Positions 29,001 to 29,982 of a stretch of DNA of 29,982 nucleotides are shown piece after piece. Made by a program: the position numbers and the translations under genes. The notes under the pieces are model-generated. The model did no database searches. It was given only the letters and a program-made list of their open reading frames with translations, and was not told the origin of the DNA. Source of the DNA: JAYKHL01 sp035284865 (GTDB taxonomy: Bacteria; Cyanobacteriota; Sericytochromatia; S15B-MN24; JAQBPE01); the NCBI GenBank assembly GCA_035284865.1, contig JAYKHL010000176.1:1-29982 (forward strand), read 5' to 3'. Within the stretch, counting starts at the first letter, position 1, and the number at the start of each line of letters is the position of its first letter.

Positions 29001-29576
29001 ATGAGCACACATCGGGAGAAGGAAAGCCGCAAGCCTGCGGCGGGAGAGCACCGGGCCCGCGCGACCAGGCACGTGGCCGGCGTCCCCATCGAGGGCAAGC
29101 ACCGGAAGGGCACCAGGGTCGCGGAGGTCATGACGCACCATGTGGTGGCCGTCACCGGCGTGACCTTCCTGCCACAGGCGGCCCGCATCATGAAAGACGA
29201 GGACGTGGGTTCCTTGCCGGTGGTCAAGGAGGACGGCACGCTGGTGGGGATCTTGACGGATCGCGACATCGCCGTGCGCGCCGTGGCCGCGGGCCTGGAC
29301 CCCCGCCACACCAAGGTCGGGGACATCGCCACGCACGAGGACCTCATCACGCTCTCCCCGGACACGACGCTGTCCGAGGCCGAGGCCCGGATGGCCGAGC
29401 ACCAGGTTCGCCGGCTGCCCGTCGTGGAGTCGGGGGAGAAGCTCGTCGGGATGCTGGCGCTGGCAGACCTCGCCCCGGTCGCGTCCGGCGCGGAGCTCAA
29501 GGCCGTGATCGAGGACATCTCCCGCGCAGGCGGCGAGCACACCCAGGTCGGCGAGGGGTTGACCTCGCAGGCCTGA
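29001..29576 (+). CDS. CBS-domain pair protein
   Basis: A 191-residue soluble protein made of two CBS domains. CBS1 (about 38-100) runs from VAEVMTHHVVAVTGVTFL to GILTDRDIAVRAVAAG. CBS2 (about 104-165) runs from VGDIATHEDLITLSPDTTL to KLVGMLALADLA. The TDRDIAVRAVA motif is a usual ligand-contact region for adenosine nucleotides such as AMP, ATP or SAM. A basic 35-residue head precedes CBS1 and a short charged tail follows CBS2; there is no fused enzyme or transporter. GGAGGAG lies just before the ATG at 29001. It is convergent with ahcY. Stand-alone CBS pairs sense energy state or SAM; which applies here is not visible. Confidence 0.93.
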   Translation: MSTHREKESRKPAAGEHRARATRHVAGVPIEGKHRKGTRVAEVMTHHVVAVTGVTFLPQAARIMKDEDVGSLPVVKEDGTLVGILTDRDIAVRAVAAGLDPRHTKVGDIATHEDLITLSPDTTLSEAEARMAEHQVRRLPVVESGEKLVGMLALADLAPVASGAELKAVIEDISRAGGEHTQVGEGLTSQA

Positions 29577-29589
29577 CGGCGATCCAAAA

Positions 29590-29616
29590 GCGCCCCCTCC
29601 CGGCGGGAGGGGGCGC
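29590..29616. terminator. Bidirectional hairpin between the CBS gene and ahcY
   Basis: GCGCCCCCTCCC (29590-29601) and GGGAGGGGGCGC (29605-29616) form a 12-bp stem with a GGC loop. On the minus strand it is followed by TTTT, so it acts best as the ahcY terminator, 16 bp after that gene's stop. Confidence 0.85.
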
Positions 29617-29632
29617 GACCTGGACCGTGGCT

Positions 29633-29948
29633 TCAGTAACGGTAGTGGGCGGGCTTGTAGGGGCCCTCCACCGGGATGCCGAGGTACTCGGCCTGCTCGT
29701 CCGAGAGCCGCGTGAGCTTCACGCCGAGTTTCTCGAGGTGCAGGCGAGCCACCTCCTCGTCGAGCTTCTTGGGCAGGACGTGGACGCCGAGGGGGTAGGC
29801 GTCTTTCCACAGGGAGATCTGAGCCAGAACCTGGTTGGTGAACGAGGTGCTCATCACGAACGAGGGGTGCCCCGTCGCGCAACCCAGGTTCACGAGACGA
29901 CCAGAGGCCAGCACGATGACGCCCCGGCCGTTGGAGAGCGTGTAGCGG
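29633..29948 (-). CDS. ahcY: Adenosylhomocysteinase, C-terminal part (truncated at the window edge)
   Basis: The last 105 or so residues of S-adenosylhomocysteine hydrolase, which splits SAH to adenosine and homocysteine to keep methylation running. DRYTLSNGRGVIVLASG, RLVNLGCATGHPSFVMSTSF, TNQVLAQISLWKD, VHVLPKKLDEEVARLHLEKL and the invariant end PVEGPYKPAHYRY are diagnostic. The last residues carry the Lys-Tyr that reach into the neighbouring subunit's NAD site. The gene should be about 420-470 residues, so most of it is missing. Upstream of DRY the frame runs into an inverted copy of its own sequence (29949-29982), and the apparent Met start there is an artefact of that fold-back. Confidence 0.95.
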
Positions 29949-29982
29949 TCCAACGGCCGGGGCGTCATCGTGCTGGCCTCTG
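29902..29982. repeat. Perfect 34-bp inverted repeat at the right edge, probable assembly fold-back
   Basis: Bases 29949-29982 are the exact reverse complement of 29902-29935, with a 13-bp spacer (29936-29948). The left arm is conserved ahcY coding sequence, so the right arm cannot be true upstream coding sequence. It reaches the final base of the window, as chimeric fold-back reads do at contig ends. Confidence 0.9.

Noticed and set aside
1..29982. CRISPR arrays, tRNA and rRNA genes, prophage or toxin-antitoxin modules
   Set aside because: No regularly spaced repeats, cloverleaf with CCA-type ends, rRNA core sequences, phage structural genes or small toxin-antitoxin pairs were seen on either strand.

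Overview
The window is about 30 kb of very GC-rich bacterial chromosome. It is densely coded and carries many short-gapped genes on both strands. Several features point to a diderm bacterium: a signal-peptide/SLH/beta-barrel outer-membrane protein ending in Phe, six lipobox-bearing proteins, an exported catalase-peroxidase and an RseP-type protease. The SLH-barrel porin, the NHL-repeat lipoprotein, the C5-pathway hemL and a DUF4332 protein together suggest a non-photosynthetic cyanobacterial relative (Sericytochromatia-like). This is inference: no rRNA or ribosomal marker is present, and other high-GC diderm phyla remain possible. The right edge carries a perfect 34-bp fold-back inside ahcY, which looks like a contig end with an assembly artefact.

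Layout. 1-601: tail of an unknown gene, convergent with a small membrane protein that contains a 12-G run. 602-1700: a tandem direct repeat, then a serine-recombinase-like protein that has lost its catalytic Ser and other active-site residues, closed by a strong terminator. 1736-6373: a peroxide-defence operon, ahpC-ahpF-katG, behind a consensus-like promoter whose start region is covered by a 14/15 PerR box. KatG carries a signal peptide. 6395-10884: a frameshifted M14 carboxypeptidase lipoprotein (minus), a MITE-like repeat, an NHL lipoprotein and an unknown HExxH protein (plus). 10895-12834: hemL followed by an M23 peptidase lipoprotein (minus). 12930-14222: SLH porin.

14232-17953: rseP (minus) is divergent from a miaA-dapF-unknown-ferredoxin operon (plus). 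18050-19898: gdhA and a cyclic-nucleotide-binding protein without HTH (minus). 19899-20447: a gene-free stretch with a second copy of the dispersed repeat and an AT-rich leader. 20448-25208: a KGG stress protein, a very large STAND-ATPase/BTAD regulator and an unknown lipoprotein (plus). 25157-28035: recQ and a Gly/Tyr-rich lipoprotein (minus). 28301-29576: a DUF4332 helix-hairpin-helix lipoprotein and a CBS-pair protein (plus). 29633-end: C-terminus of ahcY (minus).

The clearest functional unit is the PerR-type ahpC-ahpF-katG operon: cytoplasmic peroxide reduction by AhpC/AhpF joined to an exported catalase-peroxidase. The rest is housekeeping (haem, lysine/peptidoglycan, tRNA modification, glutamate, DNA repair, SAM cycle) interleaved with envelope proteins and lineage-specific lipoproteins. 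I found no CRISPR array, tRNA, rRNA, prophage or obvious defence island. The best leads for something undescribed are the catalytically dead recombinase, the HhH lipoprotein, the HExxH protein, the Gly/Tyr-rich lipoprotein and the giant regulator next to the KGG gene.
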